Part shown: piece by piece, positions 60,713 through 64,000 of the stretch
Layout of the letters: every line of letters starts with the position of its first letter
Numbering within the stretch: position 1 is the stretch's first letter
Assembly (NCBI GenBank): GCA_033030425.1
Contig: JAUFSD010000004.1
Span: 1,302,001 to 1,366,000 of the forward strand
Direction: 5' to 3'
Source of the DNA: Verpa conica
Lineage: Eukaryota; Ascomycota; Pezizomycetes; Pezizales; Morchellaceae
DNA length: 64,000 bases
Translations under genes and position numbers: made by a program
Notes under the pieces: model-generated
Databases searched by the model: none
The model's input: only the letters and a program-made list of their open reading frames with translations
What the model was told of the DNA's origin: nothing

Positions 60713-63700
60713 ATGGCAACCAATATTCAATCTATTGCCCAGCTGCTGGACACCTCGCTGATCCCTCATCAGAATAAGCAAGGTAGCCACCACCCCCGAA
60801 TTATTTAATTTTAATTTTAATTTTGTTTTTCCTGTACTTCTATCTTCCTGTATCTCCTGCGTTTTGTGTACTACACTCTCTCCGCGTGATCTGAATTGCG
60901 CGGGGAGGGAGGGCTGTTTGCTATCACTTGAGCCTCAGTCTTAGATATTTTTATTTGTTTTTTTATAAATTTGTTTTTTATTATTATGTTCTAGGGGCTA
61001 TCAAATTACACATCCGATAGGAACTGATCTTTGGCATTTACAACAGCTGAGCAATCTCTAAGAGCATCCGAAAATGCCGAAGGGTTCCCATTGCTATTGC
61101 TGCAGATCGTGGCGTCCGACACATTCGGCCTAAACACCCGCTTGGCAGCTGCCCTGTATTTCAAGAATCTGATTGGGAGGAACTGGACCGTGAGTTCCTC
61201 CGAAGGCCTCGTCGAATCAAATAGTGGTGCTGATAGGATCTTTATCCCTAGGATGAGGAAGGACGTTATAAAATGGCTACGGGCGATGTTGGCGCCGTAA
61301 AACAAGAAATTGTGGGGCTCATGATTACTGCTCCACCAACCCTCCAGGTGCAGCTTGGGGAAGCCATTAGTATTATTGCGGAGAGTGATTTCTGGCAGCG
61401 ATGGGACACTCTAATTGATGTGCATACCCTCTGTATCCCATGCTTTTGTGTATAGCTCCGTGACTAATATAGGGTTTTTTTTTTGCAGGACCTCGTTTCC
61501 CGTCTCACCCCCGATAATCCGCAAATCAACAATGGTGTCCTTCAAGTTGCACACGCAATCTTCAAACGCTGGAGGCCGCTTTTCCGTTCCGATAGTTTGT
61601 TCGAGGAGATCAACCATGTCCTTGGGAAATTTACAGAGCCTCTGCTTAAACTCTTTGCGGTGCGCTTGCATTTATTCTGATTGCCTATCTGCACCATCGA
61701 CTGACTCGTGCATATAGTCTACTGATGCACTCATTACTCAAAATGAGAGCAATAAACCTGCTCTTCAAGGCCTCTACCAAACTCTCAACCTCATTGTTAA
61801 GATCTCTTTCGATCTCAACTGCCAAGACTTGGCCCCCGTTTTTGAGGAAAATCTTGCTACTATCATGGGGTTATTTCATAAATATCTTACATACTCGAGC
61901 GAGCTACTTGTAACAGATGATGATGATGAGGCTGGGCCACTAGAAAGGGTTAAGGCTGGGATTTGCGAGTTGTTGCAATTGTTTACACATAAATATGAAG
62001 ATGTGTTTGAAGAGATGCTCCAGGGGTTTGTAAATTCAACCTGGGAGTTATTGACAAATCTCGGGCCACAGCCGAAATATGATATTGTGAGTGTTCTGCT
62101 AGTTAAAAATTTATCTTTGGTGTCGAGAAAGTGGTGGTGTACTGACATACGAATTACGGATAGTTGGTTAGCAAAGCTTTGCACTTCCTAACTTCTGTTG
62201 CGGGATCAAGTAAACATGCACAGAATTTCAGCGCGACAGAAGTTTTAGAGCAGGTGGTGGAAAAGATTATTCTTCCTAACATGGCCCTGAGAACTTCGGA
62301 TGAAGAACTATTCGAAGACGACCCAATTGAATTTATCCGACGAGATCTTGAGGGCTCTGATAGTGATACCCGCCGAAGAGCAGCCACTGACTTCCTCCGC
62401 CAACTTCTTGAGCAGTTTGACCAAAGTGTCACTCAAGTTGTCTGGAAATACATTACCCACTACCTCCAAGACTACAGCAAATCTCCCAAGGAGAACTGGA
62501 GATCAAAAGACACTGCTCTGTACCTTTTCTCTTCTATCGCCGCCAAGGGTTCAACAGAACGCAAGGGTGTGGTTCATACTAACCTTCTCGTTGACGTCGT
62601 CGAATTCTTCCAAAGCAACGTTGCAGCAGATCTTGTTGCTCCATTCGAAGAGGTAGAACCAATTCTCAAGGTTGATGCGATCAAGTACTTGTACACCTTC
62701 CGGAGTCAGTTGACAAAAGAGCAACTTTCAGATGCATTCCCACTCCTGGCAAAACACCTTGCGTCTCCGAACTATGTCGTTCATACATACACTGCCATTA
62801 CTGTAGAAAGGCTCCTTGCGATGACAGCTGATGGGCAACCAGTATTCCAACCAGAGGATCTGAAGCCGTATTCGAAGGATCTCCTGCAGCATCTTTTCAG
62901 GCTAATAGAGGCAGGAACAACCCCAGAGAAGATTCAAGAGAATGAATTTTTGATGCGCTGCGTAATGAGGTGTTTGATTGTGACGAAGGATGTCACAGGT
63001 CCAGTTGTGGAGTTTGTCCTAGGGGAGTTGATTAAGATCACTGCGGAGATTGCGAAGAACCCAAGTAATCCCAGATTTATCCATTACCACTTTGAGAGCT
63101 TGGGTGCTATCATCAGGTAAGCCGACTCTTTTGATGCTTAGAATTTAGAGAAGGCATTGTCTTACAACGTACAGATTTGTCGCTCCTCTACAGCCGGAGA
63201 GTCTCGAGAGTGCCCTTCATGACCCCTTCATGAGCATTCTGGGCCTAGATGTCACAGAATTCATCCCCTATGTCTTCCAACTCCTCGCCCTTCTTCTCGA
63301 AAGTAACCCTTCTGCGCCACTTCCCCAACGCTACAAGGACCTCATCACTCCCCTCCTCACCCCCGCCCTCTGGGAGTCTCGTGGAAACGTGCCCGCTCTC
63401 GTTCGGCTCCTCCAAGCTATCATGGCTCGAGGATCAGATCACTTTGTCCAGAATAATCAGGTCTCCCCCATTTTAGGAATCTTCCAAAAGCTCGTCTCAT
63501 CAAAGTTGACTGAAGTACACGCGTTTGAGCTACTTGAAGCTTGCTTCATATACTTCCCACTTTCTTCATTACAGTCATTCTTAAAGGATATCTTTATTAT
63601 CCTCCTCACGCGTCTCAATGGCTCTAAAACCGAAGCTCTCTCACAGAAGTTTGTAAGGCTATTCTACTTCCTCGCCTCCCGCGGCAAGGAAGGCTGCGGC

Positions 63701-64000
63701 CCCGATTTTGTCGTAAAGGCAATCGACGTAGTGCAGCCAGGTATCTTTGGACAGCTGTATCAAGCCGTTGTTATACCGGATACACAGAAGCTCCAGAGAC
63801 CTGTTGACCGGAAAATTGCTGTTATTGGTCTGACAAGATTCGTAGCATTTAGCGACGAGCTTGCAAATCGGTATCACAAGTCATGGCCAAGCAGTGTTAT
63901 GGCGCTCTTGAAGCTGCTTGAGATGCCGCCAATGCCGAGTCAAGAGGGTGATAATGCGGCGGAGCTTGTGGATGCAGATATTGATGATTTGAGCTTTGGG
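60713..64000 (+). CDS. CSE1: Exportin CSE1/CAS (importin-alpha re-exporter), 3' end outside window
   Basis: Importin-beta-family exportin that returns importin-alpha to the cytoplasm with RanGTP. Seven exons are visible: 60713-60782, 61047-61189, 61252-61419, 61489-61659, 61718-62086, 62164-63116 and 63175 to the edge. The protein starts MATNIQSIAQLLDTSLIPHQ and continues into the importin-beta N-terminal domain (AEQSLRASENAEGFPLLLLQ, LAAALYFKNLIGRNWTDEEG). Typical CSE1 blocks follow: FEDDPIEFIRRDLEGSDSDT, RRAATDFLRQLLEQF, NFLMRCVMR-type ENEFLMRCVMRCL and NPRFIHYHFESLGAIIRFV. Phases fit at all six introns. The sixth intron holds an in-frame stop, so splicing there is needed. The frame is open at base 64000; about 900 of roughly 960 residues are present. 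Confidence 0.94.

Overview
This window is nuclear DNA from a filamentous ascomycete (Pezizomycotina). I cannot name the genus; an early-diverging, intron-rich class such as Pezizomycetes is only a guess. The reasons are: almost every gene is broken by short GT-AG introns, many of about 50-90 nt with CTAAC/CTAAT-like branch points; the proteins are fungal in type (ACT1, POL5, PET100, LAA1, FES1, TSC2, CSE1); pyrimidine-rich leaders precede several start codons; and a decayed patatin relic carries transition-type damage compatible with repeat-induced point mutation (RIP).

Layout. 0.1-5 kb: BUD31 and FES1 on the minus strand, then actin on the plus strand. 6-13 kb: an ALE1-type lysophospholipid acyltransferase (+) converging on POL5 (-). 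13-20 kb: an unrecognised basic-tailed protein, the spliceosomal protein CWC21, and a large 2-oxoglutarate-oxygenase-like protein whose iron ligands look lost, all minus. 20-23 kb: PET100 (+), a small 8-cysteine single-pass membrane protein (-) and the TACO1/YebC mitochondrial translational activator (-). 23.5-30.2 kb: LAA1/HEATR5 (+) in 12 exons. 30.2-32.6 kb: an AT-rich island with an intron-containing tRNA-Leu(CAA), a tRNA-Gly(TCC) and a 249-bp MITE-like inverted-repeat element. 32.6-36.2 kb: an unrecognised four-helix membrane protein (-) divergent from the tRNA-modifying enzyme MTO1 (+). 36.5 kb: initiator tRNA-Met (-). 37.8-41.2 kb: a Puf3-type Pumilio protein (-). 41.2-54.2 kb is gene-poor: one short membrane protein at 48.3 kb and the patatin pseudogene at 51.5-52.6 kb. 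54.2-59.1 kb: TSC2 (-), divergent from CSE1 (+), which runs off the right edge.

Functionally this is mostly core housekeeping: splicing (BUD31, CWC21), rRNA synthesis/ribosome biogenesis (POL5), cytoskeleton, Hsp70 cycling, membrane lipid remodelling, AP-1/clathrin traffic, TOR control and nuclear export. A mitochondrial-expression group lies between 20 and 41 kb (PET100, TACO1, MTO1), next to a Puf3-type regulator of the family that in yeast binds mRNAs for mitochondrial proteins.

Exon borders were worked out by hand from splice signals, reading-frame phase and family conservation. For all complete multi-exon genes the exon lengths sum to a whole number of codons.
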